Shown one piece after another: positions 46,241 through 55,844 of a stretch of 64,000 nt of DNA. The notes below the pieces were generated by a model. That model was not told the origin of the DNA, did no database searches, and saw nothing but the letters and a program-made list of their open reading frames with translations. The stretch covers positions 34,257 through 98,256 of the forward strand of contig NZ_MWVJ01000025.1 of NCBI RefSeq assembly GCF_002087335.1, written 5' to 3'. Position numbers and translations under genes: made by a program. The first letter of the stretch is position 1; the number at the start of each line of letters is the position of its first letter. The DNA is from Pseudophaeobacter leonis. GTDB lineage: Bacteria; Pseudomonadota; Alphaproteobacteria; Rhodobacterales; Rhodobacteraceae.

Positions 46241-48181
46241 TCAGTCCCTTTTCAGCAAACGCAGCAATTGGTCCTTCGCTTCCTGCTCAATACGATCACG
46301 GATCACCTCGTTGAGATCCTGTTCCGGAGCAATCTCAGTCTCCAGCTCCTCTTCGAGTTTCTGTCGCAAACGATCCTTAGCTTCCTGCTCAGCCGCATCG
46401 ATTTGTGGCTGCAGAGCCCCTTGCAGATCTGGGCGGATTTTGGGTTTCGACCAGGAGCCGGTGATGGCCACCGGAATAGACAACCCTGCCGCTCCGTTCA
46501 CACCAGAAATCGTCGGCGTAAAGAGATAGTCAAGATCCTGTGCTGCCAGCCCAATGCGCCCGGCCCCCTCTGCCCGCAGCCCTTTGAGAGTAATCAACAA
46601 ATCATCGTTCTGCAGATTGCCTTTGCTGAGCGTATAGCTGCCGGTCAACTGGTCAAACACCGTACTGCCACCGTTGCCCTGCCCCGAGCGCATCAACTCC
46701 TCAAGGTCAAAGCCGGAGAAGAACCCCTTGCTGATCTCAACCCAGCCTTTGCCGGACAGCGTGCGCATCAGCGCATCCAGCGAGTTGCCGGAGGCCAGGT
46801 ATTCCAGCTCGCCCAGCGCCGAGCCATTTAGACGCTCATAGCCTGCGACCTCGCCCAGCGCCTTTTCCAGCCGGATATCATTGTAGGTCAGCTTTCCCCC
46901 GACAGAAAACCCATTGCGATTATTCGCCACCAACTGCCCATGCACCTCTCCACCAAACAGAGCCGCCGGTTGCAGCTTTAGCACGCCGCGGGCCCGATCC
47001 AGCGTCACGGAGAGCTTACTGGCGCCAAACTGGTAGCCAGCCGCAGTGAGGCTCTGAAAACTCAGCACCGCTGTGCCATTGGCCAGAGCCAGCCCAGAGG
47101 CATCAATCGGCTCTTTTGACCAGCCCGAAGAGGCAGCGCCCCCTGTCCCCGTCGCCTCAGCAGACGCAGAAGCGTCTGTCAGCCCCGGAATCTTCAAATG
47201 GCCGCCATTGAGCTGGGCGGTGAACTGCGGCACCTCGCTAAAGGCAATATCAGCGGCGCCTTCCAAATGGTTGCCATCCAGGTCCAACGCCATGTCGCGC
47301 AGGGCAAGGCGGCCATCTGTCGTATAGGTGGCATCGGCGCCAATGCTCATGGCCTGGCCCAGCCCCCTGGGCAGGATGATCCCGGCCTGACCCAAAGCCG
47401 CCAGAAAGGCGCTGGTATTGGTGGTCTTTGCCGTCACCCGCCCCGTCGCGGCCCCGGTCAGATCCGCCCTGCCGTCAAACCGCAAAAATCCGCCTTCTGC
47501 ATTCACAGTCGCCCCTACTGATGCGACATCGCCGCTCAGGAATGCCGCAAAGGTTCCGACCTCGGCGACAACATGCAGCGGCTCCCCAGCGGGCCGCAGG
47601 GTCAGGTCCATATTCACTGTGCCGCTGGGATCTGGCCATTGCAGCTCCAGATCCACCGACGACATCTCGACCGGCGCGCCCTCCTGCGGCTGATAGCGCA
47701 GCGAGGCCCCGGTGAGGGAGAGCTTTTCAATGCTAATCGGTAACGCGGCTGTCTGGTTTTCCGCTTCAGCCGCAGGGGCGCTGACAGCGGTCTCGCCACT
47801 CCCCAGCACCCAGTTACCCAAACCATCGGCGCGCTCGGACAGATTGAGATGGGGCAGCCATGCCGAGATCTCGGTCACACGCACCTTGCCAAGCAACAGA
47901 TCCGACCCTGAAATTCCTATCGACAAACGCTGGGCTGTCAGCATCGGCTCCGGCCCGGCCCAGTCGGCATTGGACAGCGTCACCCCGTCGGAGTTCACCC
48001 CCAGAATCGGCCAGAGCGTAAAACGCACCTCGCCCTGAAAGGTCAGCTTACGCCCGGTCTGTGCCTCGATCTGGTCCGCAGCCCATGCCGCGCCTTTCTC
48101 ACCCGGCAACAAAAGCAACACCGTCACGAGAAGCGCTACGGTTATCACCAAGGCGCTCACTATCCGAAAAACCAACCGCAT
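46241..48181 (-). CDS. AsmA-family protein
   Basis: A 646-residue protein with an N-terminal transmembrane anchor ([21 protein letters not shown]) and a large periplasmic part with the AsmA N-terminal signature ([34 protein letters not shown]) and the C-terminal AsmA domain with [22 protein letters not shown]. AsmA-like proteins are thought to move phospholipids between membranes. The C-terminus is a charged helical region rich in EQE/EEE. Monocistronic and convergent with the polysaccharide operon. Confidence 0.9.
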   Translation of the reverse strand: MRLVFRIVSALVITVALLVTVLLLLPGEKGAAWAADQIEAQTGRKLTFQGEVRFTLWPILGVNSDGVTLSNADWAGPEPMLTAQRLSIGISGSDLLLGKVRVTEISAWLPHLNLSERADGLGNWVLGSGETAVSAPAAEAENQTAALPISIEKLSLTGASLRYQPQEGAPVEMSSVDLELQWPDPSGTVNMDLTLRPAGEPLHVVAEVGTFAAFLSGDVASVGATVNAEGGFLRFDGRADLTGAATGRVTAKTTNTSAFLAALGQAGIILPRGLGQAMSIGADATYTTDGRLALRDMALDLDGNHLEGAADIAFSEVPQFTAQLNGGHLKIPGLTDASASAEATGTGGAASSGWSKEPIDASGLALANGTAVLSFQSLTAAGYQFGASKLSVTLDRARGVLKLQPAALFGGEVHGQLVANNRNGFSVGGKLTYNDIRLEKALGEVAGYERLNGSALGELEYLASGNSLDALMRTLSGKGWVEISKGFFSGFDLEELMRSGQGNGGSTVFDQLTGSYTLSKGNLQNDDLLITLKGLRAEGAGRIGLAAQDLDYLFTPTISGVNGAAGLSIPVAITGSWSKPKIRPDLQGALQPQIDAAEQEAKDRLRQKLEEELETEIAPEQDLNEVIRDRIEQEAKDQLLRLLKRD

Positions 48182-48376
48182 ATTCCGCTCCTGCCCTTTG
48201 TTTTAAAACAGATTAGAGCAAGTGGCCGCAGGCGCAATGAAGCATTGCAAATCAAACCGCAGCAATTCGCCCCCCGCTTTGGCAACAGACCTGCCCTGCC
48301 CGCGCCGCCACCCACAGCCTGGCCTGTGCTAAATCCTCCATTCCCAAATGGTCGCGCCCGTACTATATGCGCAGCC

Positions 48377-49783
48377 ATGACCAGCAATCCGCCAGAACTT
48401 CGCCCCGACCTCGCCCCCAAACCCCTCTTGGGGGATGGCCCCCGTGCAGGCCAGCCAACGCTTGGCATGGTTTCCCTTGGCTGCCCCAAGGCGCTGGTCG
48501 ACAGCGAGCGGATTTTGACCCGTCTGCGCGCCGAAGGCTATGGCATCTCGCCTGACTATGCAGGCGCCGATGCGGTGATCGTCAATACCTGCGGCTTTCT
48601 GGACAGCGCCAAGGCCGAAAGCCTGGATGCCATCGGCGAAGCCCTGAAGGAAAACGGCAAGGTAATCGTCACCGGCTGTCTGGGCGCTGAGCCGGACTAC
48701 ATCCGCGAGCATCACCCGCGCATTCTGGCTGTCACCGGCCCGCATCAATACGAGCAGGTGCTGGACGCGGTGCATGCGGCAGTCCCTGCCGACCCAAACC
48801 CCTTTATTGATCTGCTGCCTGCCACCGGCGTGCAGCTGACACCGCGCCATTTCAGCTATCTGAAGATCTCGGAAGGCTGCAATCACAAATGCAAGTTCTG
48901 CATTATCCCCGACATGCGCGGCCGTCTTGCCTCGCGCCCGGCCCATGCGGTGTTGCGCGAAGCTGACAAGCTGGTCAAGGCTGGCGTGCGCGAGCTTCTG
49001 GTGATCTCACAGGACACCTCGGCCTATGGGTTGGATCGCAAATATGACGTGAACCCCTGGAACGCGGGCGAAGTGCGCAGCCATATCCTCGATCTGTCGC
49101 GCGAACTGGGCAAACTCGCCCCCGCGGATGAGCTCTGGGTGCGGCTGCATTACGTCTACCCCTACCCGCATGTGCGCGACCTAATCCCGCTGATGGCCGA
49201 CCCCGAGAACGCCCTGCTGCCCTATATGGATATCCCCTTCCAGCACGCGCACCCGGATGTGCTGCGGCGCATGGCACGGCCCGCGGCCGGTGCCAAAACG
49301 CTGGACGAGATCGCAGCCTGGCGCGCCATTTGCCCCGATATCACCCTGCGCTCCACCTTTATTGTCGGCTACCCCGGTGAGACCGAGGCCGAGTTCCAGC
49401 ACCTGCTGGACTGGATGGATGAGGCGCAGCTGGACCGGATTGGCTGTTTCAAATATGAAAACGTCGCTGGTGCGCGCTCTAACGCGCTGCCGGACCATGT
49501 GGCAGAAGAGGTCAAGCAAGAGCGCTGGGAGCGCTTCATGGAGAAAGCGCAGGCTATTTCCGAGGCCAAGCTGCAGGCAAAAGTCGGCCAGACCCTGAAG
49601 GTTATCGTCGATGACATTGACGAAGAGGGCATCGCCACCTGCCGCACCAAGGCCGACGCGCCGGAGATCGACGGCAATCTGTTTATCGACGAGGGCACTG
49701 CGGGCTTGTCCGTTGGCGATCTCGTCACGGTCGAGGTCGATGAGGCTGGCGATTATGACCTTTGGGGATGCCTTGCCAAATAA
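48377..49783 (+). CDS. rimO: Ribosomal protein S12 methylthiotransferase RimO
   Basis: A 468-residue radical-SAM enzyme that thiomethylates Asp89 of ribosomal protein S12. The N-terminal UPF0004 domain has [18 protein letters not shown] and VTGCLGAE, whose three Cys bind the auxiliary cluster. The radical SAM cluster is [13 protein letters not shown]. The C-terminal TRAM domain ends the protein. ATG 48377 is preferred to the earlier 48245 start, whose 44-residue extension is Pro-rich and not in the family. Confidence 0.95.
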   Translation: MTSNPPELRPDLAPKPLLGDGPRAGQPTLGMVSLGCPKALVDSERILTRLRAEGYGISPDYAGADAVIVNTCGFLDSAKAESLDAIGEALKENGKVIVTGCLGAEPDYIREHHPRILAVTGPHQYEQVLDAVHAAVPADPNPFIDLLPATGVQLTPRHFSYLKISEGCNHKCKFCIIPDMRGRLASRPAHAVLREADKLVKAGVRELLVISQDTSAYGLDRKYDVNPWNAGEVRSHILDLSRELGKLAPADELWVRLHYVYPYPHVRDLIPLMADPENALLPYMDIPFQHAHPDVLRRMARPAAGAKTLDEIAAWRAICPDITLRSTFIVGYPGETEAEFQHLLDWMDEAQLDRIGCFKYENVAGARSNALPDHVAEEVKQERWERFMEKAQAISEAKLQAKVGQTLKVIVDDIDEEGIATCRTKADAPEIDGNLFIDEGTAGLSVGDLVTVEVDEAGDYDLWGCLAK

Positions 49784-49880
49784 CCTCTGCCGGTGGGGGG
49801 CTCACGCAATTTGCACGCTCCCCCGCATATGAACCGAAAATGCGGTAGAAAATACGACAGCAAATTACGCCTGCGTCATC

Positions 49881-49904
49881 GCCCACTTCTGTGCCCACTT
49901 CTGT
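49881..49904. repeat. Tandem repeat, 12 bp x 2
   Basis: Two copies of gcccacttctgt in the spacer after rimO. Confidence 0.75.
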
Positions 49905-49993
49905 CTCTGGTCAAGAACTACGGCTAAGAAAGAGACCCGGGCAAATGAGTGCGCGCTCTGCGCAGGCCTTGCGTGTTATGGACCTTGCGCTTT

Positions 49994-50257
49994 TTAGACA
50001 GTCTCTTCTTTGAGAAAGTCGAGCAGGTCGCGGTTGCGGCAGTAGTCAGGCGCCGCCGAGATCTCAGCCATACCACCGGAGAGCTGCGCCGCGCAGTCCG
50101 TGGGGTGTGCACAGCGGCTGCAGCGCAGCACAGCCTCGGAGATTTCGTCGAACTGAAGTCGGCCGGAAACGGCCTCTTCCGGCAGGTCCAGTCCCACGGC
50201 CCGGCTCATGTCGTCGAACAGGGCGGCATGGGTTTTAAGGATCGCATATTGGCGCAT
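49994..50257 (-). CDS. Small Cys-containing protein (DUF6455-like)
   Basis: An 87-residue protein with a conserved cysteine arrangement LRCSRCAHPTDC and DYCRNRDLLDFL, that is four Cys (C-x2-C-x5-C...C), likely binding zinc or a cluster. From memory this matches DUF6455, common in Rhodobacteraceae. No function is known. It is monocistronic. Confidence 0.75.
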   Translation of the reverse strand: MRQYAILKTHAALFDDMSRAVGLDLPEEAVSGRLQFDEISEAVLRCSRCAHPTDCAAQLSGGMAEISAAPDYCRNRDLLDFLKEETV

Positions 50258-50455
50258 GGCTCTTCTCCCGCATGGTCTGATGCATCAGCGTTACATGGGG
50301 GGGCACAAATTTGCTTTGATGCAGATCAACCCGAGGTGGAGGCCGATACCGGGACAGGCGGCCCGCCCGCCTCTGTCCACCGTCTCTCTACCGTTTCTGT
50401 CAGGCAAACTCCGACAGGCGGTCTCCGTCTGGCGGCCCCTGTCAACTGACCTTTG

Positions 50456-50863
50456 TCAGCTGGCCTGTTGGGCGGGCAGATCATCAAGATAGACCCGCAC
50501 CGCATCCTGAACCCGGCGAAACCGGTCGCCGCCCAGCTTTTTGCCACCATACCAGCGTGTCACAATGATGATATGATCACGCAACTCTGCGCGCTCAAGC
50601 ATCCGCAGGATCACCATGGCCGCACCGCTTTCGCCGTCATCCGCCTTTAGCCCTCCGGTCGGCAACACAGCCGCCCAGGTGTTATGTGTCGCCTTGGCAT
50701 AACTGCGCTCGCTCTTCAGGGCGGCAAGGACCAGATCGACATCGGCCCGGGCGGTGACCGGGGCGCCACTGACCGCATAGCGCGAGCCACGGTCCGTCAG
50801 CACGACCCCCAACTGTGTCAGAGCGGGTTGGTTTTCCGATTTGGTCATATCCGCGCGCTCCAA
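50456..50863 (-). CDS. YigZ/IMPACT-family protein (UPF0029 N-terminal domain)
   Basis: A 135-residue protein with the IMPACT-type domain: SERSYAKATHNTWAAVL, ADDGESGAAMVILRMLE, IIIVTRWYGGKKLGGDRFRRVQDAV. It is a single-domain, shortened relative of YigZ (about 200 residues), lacking the C-terminal ferredoxin-like domain. Biochemical role unknown, probably linked to translation. A 13-bp tandem repeat (50864-50889) ends immediately upstream; the inner Met at 50848 is an alternative start. Confidence 0.85.
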   Translation of the reverse strand: MERADMTKSENQPALTQLGVVLTDRGSRYAVSGAPVTARADVDLVLAALKSERSYAKATHNTWAAVLPTGGLKADDGESGAAMVILRMLERAELRDHIIIVTRWYGGKKLGGDRFRRVQDAVRVYLDDLPAQQAS

Positions 50864-50889
50864 TCTTGTTGTCAGATCTTGTTGTCAGA
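50864..50889. repeat. Tandem repeat, 13 bp x 2
   Basis: Two exact copies of atcttgttgtcag directly upstream of the YigZ-like gene. Confidence 0.85.
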
Positions 50890-51023
50890 CCAGCCTCAGG
50901 CGCTGGTTCTCTGCACTACAGTGTTTAGCAAAGCGCAACGCGCTGTCTTTCACCAACAGTCTTTTGGCCCGTAGGTTAGCTCCCAGGATTGAGCTCTGGT
51001 ATTCACTTTGGCGCTCACTGGCC

Positions 51024-51770
51024 TCAGTTCAGCCCATAGCGGTCGATCGTCTGCTGTACCACCCGCACCCGGTCCGGGTTAGCAGGATGGGTGCCCAAAA
51101 ATCTATCACCGGGATCCGGCAAGCGATAGAAGAACTGAATGCCAACGCTGGGGCGATAGCCGGCCTTATGGGTGATCAAGGTGCCCAACTCGTCGGCCTC
51201 CAGCTCAAAGTTCTTTGAGTAGCTGCGCGCCCCGACCGAGGCACCGATATCCTGGGCATTGGAAATTTCCGCCGCAGAGCCCCCAGCCAGGCTTGCAAGC
51301 CCCGCCAGCAAGACCGCCCCCGCAACCGCATTTTGCTGCTGACGCATAAGATGCCCGCGAATGTGATGTGCCGCCTCATGGGACATGACAAAGGCCAGCT
51401 CGTCCCGGTTGGCGATCTGCGCCAGCATCGCCTGCGTAAAGGTGATCACCGGCCGGCCAGATTTATCAAGGCTTTGATAGGCATTGGGCGGCGCTTTGGG
51501 GTTCGGATCTATCTGAATCAGGAAATCGCAATTCATCCCCGACGTCATCTCCCGGCAACTGCGTTCTGCCACGGGCTCCACGTGGCGCGTCACCGTCGCA
51601 AAGGCCTTGCGCGCCTCGGCTGGCGCCATGCCAGACAGGTTTTGCGCAGAGGCCGCAGAGGCCCCTGTGGGCGACGCTGAGCTGGGTGAGGGAACGTCGA
51701 GAGACAGATCACAGCCAGCCAGCAAGAGCGATGTCACGGCAAAAGTCAGTTTACAAATGGAGCGGCGCAT
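51024..51770 (-). CDS. M48-family metalloprotease lipoprotein
   Basis: A 248-residue protein with a lipoprotein signal (FAVTSLLLAGC), so the mature N-terminus is a lipid-modified Cys. The zinc protease motif is HEAAH (HExxH), with the third ligand Glu in NFELEADELG and the downstream HPANPDRV. It resembles the LoiP/YcaL lipoprotein proteases at the outer membrane that degrade misfolded beta-barrel proteins. Start ATG 51770 gives the signal; the earlier 51830 start adds an unrelated 20 residues. Confidence 0.88.
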   Translation of the reverse strand: MRRSICKLTFAVTSLLLAGCDLSLDVPSPSSASPTGASAASAQNLSGMAPAEARKAFATVTRHVEPVAERSCREMTSGMNCDFLIQIDPNPKAPPNAYQSLDKSGRPVITFTQAMLAQIANRDELAFVMSHEAAHHIRGHLMRQQQNAVAGAVLLAGLASLAGGSAAEISNAQDIGASVGARSYSKNFELEADELGTLITHKAGYRPSVGIQFFYRLPDPGDRFLGTHPANPDRVRVVQQTIDRYGLN

Positions 51771-51989
51771 GTCGGATCCTCTGATGCTGCGAAGAGATAA
51801 TAAGCCGCATTCAAAGCAAGGCACAATCACAGTTCACGGCTTTTCAGTGCTGCCGCAAAAAACCTCAGCACCGCGAGCATGCTCTGCCATCGGGATGGCA
51901 GATGCCAAAAAGACATTTAATCCGGCACGCGGCGTCCACTGCTGCTGCATCGGCTTGCAAGATCTTCGCAAAGCAGGCAGTCTTATCCC

Positions 51990-52229
51990 ATGTTTAGCAT
52001 CGAACATGAATTTGACAGCACCACCGTGACCCTGGTGGACGAAGGCGCCAGCCCGCTGCAGGAAGATATTACGCTGAACGCTTTTGCGGAATGCGTCACT
52101 GTCGAACAATTGGATCCGCGCACAGATCAGGTGCAAAAAATCACTTTGTCCTATACGCAAGTCCAGGACCTCGCCGCAGCATTAGACCTCCCCGAGGGTG
52201 TCTACCGACTGATGCAGGATAAGGTCTGA
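51990..52229 (+). CDS. Small conserved hypothetical protein
   Basis: A 79-residue acidic soluble protein, MFSIEHEFDSTTVTLVDEG..., mixed alpha/beta, with no Cys and no signal. It ends with TQVQDLAAALDLPEGVYRL. Family not recognised by name; its composition and codon use match neighbouring genes. The ribosome site is weak (upstream of the ATG: cagtcttatccc). It is the only plausible frame here, but support is moderate. Confidence 0.6.
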   Translation: MFSIEHEFDSTTVTLVDEGASPLQEDITLNAFAECVTVEQLDPRTDQVQKITLSYTQVQDLAAALDLPEGVYRLMQDKV

Positions 52230-52610
52230 GCTCTCCCTCTGGGTCTGACGCCCGCGATGCCCCCCGCGATACCCCCTGTCTGAGGCCGCTTGAGGTGGCC
52301 AATCTGGCGTGATGATCACTACGGCCTGCGAGCCTTGATCAGGCAGGTCATTTTTCTTTGGCTTCCCCATCGCCCGACAATAGCCTGACAAGAGCCCGAC
52401 TGTGCCTCACGTCACAGGTGTACCCATAGACAATTTTCGGATGAGCAGGTTAAAACCAAGGCGCCCTTTGGCAAAAGCCCAGCCAAATTGCGCCGCTCTG
52501 GGACTGACTGCCGTGAGCCGGCAAAAAAACAACCGCGCAAGGCCTCTTCCCCTTGAAATTCCACCTTGAGATGCGGAGGTTGCTGGCATTGATGTAAAAA
52601 GGCTTTACAT
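52230..52610. other. 381-bp spacer
   Basis: No gene supported. It contains a short repeat ccccgcgatgcccc/cccgcgatacccc near 52250-52275. The spacer before the nitroreductase has an AT-rich end (gatgtaaaaaggctttacat) with a short imperfect palindrome. Confidence 0.5.
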
Positions 52611-53189
52611 ATGACACAACGCAATGACGCCGCCCTAGAGTTCCTTTTGTCGCGCCGTTCCCGCCCCGCCAAAACACTGGTCGCCCCGGTGCCGACACGC
52701 GCAGAACTGCTGCCCCTGCTCACGGCTGCCGCCCGCACACCGGACCATGGCAAGCTCGAACCCTGGCGGTTTGTCGTGATCCAGGGCGCAGCAATGCCCC
52801 GGCTGGCAGATCTCGCGGTACAGGCTGGAGAGCGCCTTGGGAAATCCGGCGATGACATCGCCAAGGCCCGGAGCCAGTTTGACCTCGGCCACCTGGCAGT
52901 GGCGGTCGTTGAGGTGCAAAAGCCAAGCCCAAAGGTCCCTGCAATCGAGCAAAGCTACAGCGCAGGTGCTGTTTGCCTGGCGCTGGTGAACGCTGCGCTG
53001 GCGGCGGGTTGGGGAGCAAACTGGCTTTCGGGTTGGGCCAGCCATGACCGGCACTTTTGCCAGCAGGCCTTTGGCCTTGCCGACAATGAACGGATCGCCG
53101 GGTTCATTCATATCGCCACGCAGGGCGCCACGCCACCAGAACGCCCACGCCCGGATCTGTCTGACCTGACGACATGGATGCAAGAATGA
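52611..53189 (+). CDS. Nitroreductase family protein (YdjA-like)
   Basis: A 192-residue FMN-dependent oxidoreductase. The FMN-binding SRRSRPAKTL and PDHGKLEPWRFVV motifs near the N-terminus and SAGAVCLALVNAALAAGWGANWLSGWA in the middle are typical of the small YdjA branch. Probably a cytosolic homodimer. Its stop overlaps the ATG of the next gene (ATGA), so the two are co-translated. Confidence 0.88.
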   Translation: MTQRNDAALEFLLSRRSRPAKTLVAPVPTRAELLPLLTAAARTPDHGKLEPWRFVVIQGAAMPRLADLAVQAGERLGKSGDDIAKARSQFDLGHLAVAVVEVQKPSPKVPAIEQSYSAGAVCLALVNAALAAGWGANWLSGWASHDRHFCQQAFGLADNERIAGFIHIATQGATPPERPRPDLSDLTTWMQE

Positions 53190-53879
53190 TTTTTTACTCT
53201 TTTTTCAAAACGCTGGGCCAGACAGGTGATCCAAGGTTTCGCCGGGTTCTATTCATCGGGATCGGATTGACGCTGGTGCTGCTGATCCTTGCCTCCGTCG
53301 GCTTTATGATGCTGGTGCAATGGCTGACGGCCTCGGTCGTCACCTTGCCTTTTGTCGGCGACGTCACCTGGTTTGACGAAGTTTTCTCCATCGGAACTGT
53401 CGTTTTGATGGCTGTGCTGTCGATCTTTCTGATGGTGCCGGTGGCCTCGGCTATCACCTCGATGTTTCTCGACGATGTGGCACAGGCGGTAGAAGACAAG
53501 CATTACCCACATCTCCCGGCTGTCGCGCCAATTCCCCTTTCGGCCGCGATAAAAGAGACTTTAAACTTTCTTGGCTTGTTACTGGGCGCCAATGTCCTCG
53601 CCCTGATCCTCTATGCTCTGTTCCCGCCAGCCGCCCCTTTCATCTTCTGGGCGCTGAACGGGTTTTTGCTGGGGCGCGAGTATTTCACACTTGCAGCGAC
53701 ACGGCGCGTGGGCCCCGTTGAGGCAAAAAAAATGTGGCGTCAACACACAGGGACAATCTTGGCTGGCTGGAACGCTCATGGCCATGCCGCTCTCTATTCC
53801 TTTGGTCAATCTGGTGATCCCGATCCTGGGCGCGGCCACCTTCACCCATCTTTTTCACGCGCTTTGGCGCGAGTTTTAG
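53186..53879 (+). pseudogene. EI24/CysZ-domain membrane protein, frameshifted near the 3' end
   Basis: From the ATGA overlap at 53186 the protein has the EI24 fold: LFIGIGLTLVLLILASVGFMMLVQW, then VLMAVLSIFLMVPVASAITSMFLDDVAQAVE, then ETLNFLGLLLGANVLALILYALF, REYFTLAATRR. After KKMWRQHTGTI the frame is lost; a base too many near 53757 (TT for T) explains it, because the other frame reads WLAGTLMAMPLSIPLVNLVIPILGAATFTHLFHALW to a stop at 53879. The literal frame instead ends at 53887 in an unnatural tail. Sulfate uptake is known for E. coli CysZ, but not for this subgroup. Confidence 0.8.
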
Positions 53880-53958
53880 CGGGCTGATCCCTGTTTGAGC
53901 ACATCATAAACCGAAGCCCCTCCTCTTTAAATCCAATCTCTCCCGCGCCCGCAGGTGC

Positions 53959-54077
53959 TTCGGCTGCGCCGAAACCCCTTGGCGGCCTTGGGCCCGGCAC
54001 CGCGCCTATGGCGCGGTGCCGGGCCCAAGGGGAGGAGATCTTTTGTAAAAAGATCGACGACGGGCGGGAGCGCTCCC
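53959..54077. repeat. Composite hairpin repeat, copy 3
   Basis: Four inverted repeats in series: 53959-53964/53968-53973; a 21-bp perfect stem 53986-54006/54010-54030 with a tat loop; an 8-bp AT-rich stem 54037-54044/54048-54055; and the palindrome gggagcgctccc 54066-54077. CCCCTTGG at 53975 can also pair with CCAAGGGG at 54025, giving alternative folds. It lies between convergent genes. Confidence 0.8.
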
Positions 54078-54167
54078 TTAAAGAGGCATAGTGCCGTGCC
54101 AAAAAGTGCAGCGCGGCCCTCGGATCGACAGCAAGGCAGCCTTCAGCCTCGAAAGTTCAGCGACACC

Positions 54168-54443
54168 TTACTTAGGGTCCGGCAACCGGTTGAACCAGTC
54201 AAAGTCATTGACGCTGATAATCCCGGACAGAATAATACCAGCAATCACCACCCAAAGCAGCGCAGCAACCACAGTTGTGATCACCGCCTTTTGCTGCAGG
54301 TAGTGATTTTCTGGCGCACCAGCATGGGTTCCGGGCACGATCTCGCCCTTGTCGCCCTGGGTTTCAATGCGGATCGGAATAATGACCAGGAAGGTCAAAA
54401 ACCAGATCACCGCAAACAGAACCAACCCGGATGTAATTGCCAT
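54168..54443 (-). CDS. DUF1467 family membrane protein
   Basis: A 91-residue protein with two transmembrane helices (ITSGLVLFAVIWFLTFLVIIPI and AVITTVVAALLWVVIAGIIL) joined by a loop with TQGDKGEIVPGTHAGAPENHYLQQK, the DUF1467 signature of alphaproteobacteria. Function unknown. It is 54 bp downstream of mce on the same strand, a common pairing in this family of organisms. Confidence 0.9.
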   Translation of the reverse strand: MAITSGLVLFAVIWFLTFLVIIPIRIETQGDKGEIVPGTHAGAPENHYLQQKAVITTVVAALLWVVIAGIILSGIISVNDFDWFNRLPDPK

Positions 54444-54497
54444 AGTGCTTTTTCCTTACAACCCCTGCCCCAAACCAGAGCAAGGCTCAGACTACTC

Positions 54498-54902
54498 TCA
54501 AACCTGCTCGAGTTCCACCAGGCAGCCGTTGAAATCCTTTGGGTGCAGGAACAAAACCGGCTTGCCATGGGCGCCAATCTTCGGCTCTCCGGATCCCAAA
54601 ACCCGGGCCCCTTCAGACAAAAGATGGTCCCGTGCCGCCAGGATGTCTTCGACCTCATAACAAATGTGGTGAATACCCCCAGCCGGGTTTTTCTCCAAAA
54701 AGCTGTTGATCGGAGAGTTTTCACCCAGTGGGTAAAGCAACTCGATCTTGGTGTTGGGAAGTTCGATAAAAACAACCGTGACCCCGTGATCGGGCTCGTC
54801 CTGCGGTGCCCCCACCTGAGCACCAAGAGTGCTGCGATACTGCGCCGATGCGGCCTCTAGGTCGGGAACGGCAATGGCTACATGGTTCAGTCGCCCAATC
54901 AT
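54498..54902 (-). CDS. mce: Methylmalonyl-CoA epimerase
   Basis: A 134-residue vicinal-oxygen-chelate enzyme that interconverts the (S)- and (R)-methylmalonyl-CoA epimers. It starts MIGRLNHVAIAVPDLEAA (metal His), with VVFIELPNTKIELLYPLG and HHICYEVEDI supplying further ligands, and the C-terminal GHPVLFLHPKD-type segment. ATG 54902 is the family start; 54950 adds a basic leader. It works with MeaB (23317-24297) and the mutase outside this window, in propionyl/ethylmalonyl-CoA metabolism. Confidence 0.92.
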   Translation of the reverse strand: MIGRLNHVAIAVPDLEAASAQYRSTLGAQVGAPQDEPDHGVTVVFIELPNTKIELLYPLGENSPINSFLEKNPAGGIHHICYEVEDILAARDHLLSEGARVLGSGEPKIGAHGKPVLFLHPKDFNGCLVELEQV

Positions 54903-55122
54903 AATCTCACGTCTCCTTGGCAATACTATTGGTTGCCGTCTTATGCTCAATTGTCGCCGCCCTTCGCAAGTGCGCCAATGCGCCCAGTCTCCTGTTTCAC
55001 GCAGGGTTCTGCCCTCTGCTCACATACGGTCCCAGGCGGCTTTGTCACCGGTCGAGCCCGTTAACTTCGAATTAGCCTCAAATTTATAACGTCTAGTCGT
55101 ATCCCGTGAGGAGTTATGAGTA

Positions 55123-55842
55123 ATGGACGATTCGGAACTGTTTGCTGCCGCCCAAAGACTGCCAAGTGCCCGCCGACCCTTGTTGGGTCTGACCATTCTG
55201 GTCATCGAGGACAGCCGCTATGCCTGTGAGGCTCTGCGCCTGCTGTGCCTGCGAAGTGGGGCGCGCATTCGACGCGCAGATTGCCTGAAATCGGCGCGCC
55301 GCCATTTGCAGGTCTATCGCCCCTCGGTGGTGATTGCCGATGTTGGCCTGCCCGATGGCTCAGGGCTGGAGCTGATTGAGGAAATGAACGCCGCCAATCC
55401 CAGGGTACGGATCATTCTCGCTATCTCAGGTGATGAAAACGTCGAGGCCGCAACCCTCGCGGCTGGTGCCGATGGGTTTCTGGCCAAGCCAATTACCTCC
55501 CTGGCAGCCTTCCAGCAAGCCATCCTGTCGCGCCTGCCGGATGACCGCCAACCAACTGGCCCCCGCCAGTTGAGTGACGAAACAGTCGAGCCCGATCCGC
55601 TCGCCTTTCGCGATGACATGGCCCATGCGGCGGATGTGCTGAACGACACCAAGGAAGAAAAGACGCTGGACTACCTGGCTCAGTTCCTGGGTGGCGTGGC
55701 GCGCAGCGCCGGAGATGGACCGCTGGCGACGGCTGCAGACAACCTCGCGCGGGCCAGAATGGAGGGGCGTCCCGTTGCCAGCGATGCCGCAATGATTGCC
55801 GGACTTGTACAAGAACGCCTGGAAAGAAAGATAACGCTCTGA
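55123..55842 (+). CDS. Response regulator with degenerate HPt-like C-terminal domain
   Basis: A 239-residue protein. The N-terminal receiver domain (about 24-140) has ED at 29-30, the phosphorylatable Asp73 (VIADVG), a Ser at 102 in the Thr/Ser position and Lys122 in AKPI. There is no DNA-binding domain. The tail (about 165-235) resembles a phosphotransfer (HPt) helix bundle: AQFLGGVARSAG...LATAADNLARA follows the HPt pattern AHxLKGxAxxxG...LxxxAxxLExA, with Gln187 in place of the active-site His. GAGGAG lies 9 bp before the ATG. Probably a phosphate sink or binding partner. No histidine kinase is nearby. Confidence 0.85.
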   Translation: MDDSELFAAAQRLPSARRPLLGLTILVIEDSRYACEALRLLCLRSGARIRRADCLKSARRHLQVYRPSVVIADVGLPDGSGLELIEEMNAANPRVRIILAISGDENVEAATLAAGADGFLAKPITSLAAFQQAILSRLPDDRQPTGPRQLSDETVEPDPLAFRDDMAHAADVLNDTKEEKTLDYLAQFLGGVARSAGDGPLATAADNLARARMEGRPVASDAAMIAGLVQERLERKITL

Positions 55843-55844
55843 TC

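Noticed and set aside
53174..53887. Literal EI24 frame to 53887 as the true protein
   Set aside because: Its last ~45 residues are His/Gly/Ser-rich and lose the two final membrane helices that appear intact in the neighbouring frame.
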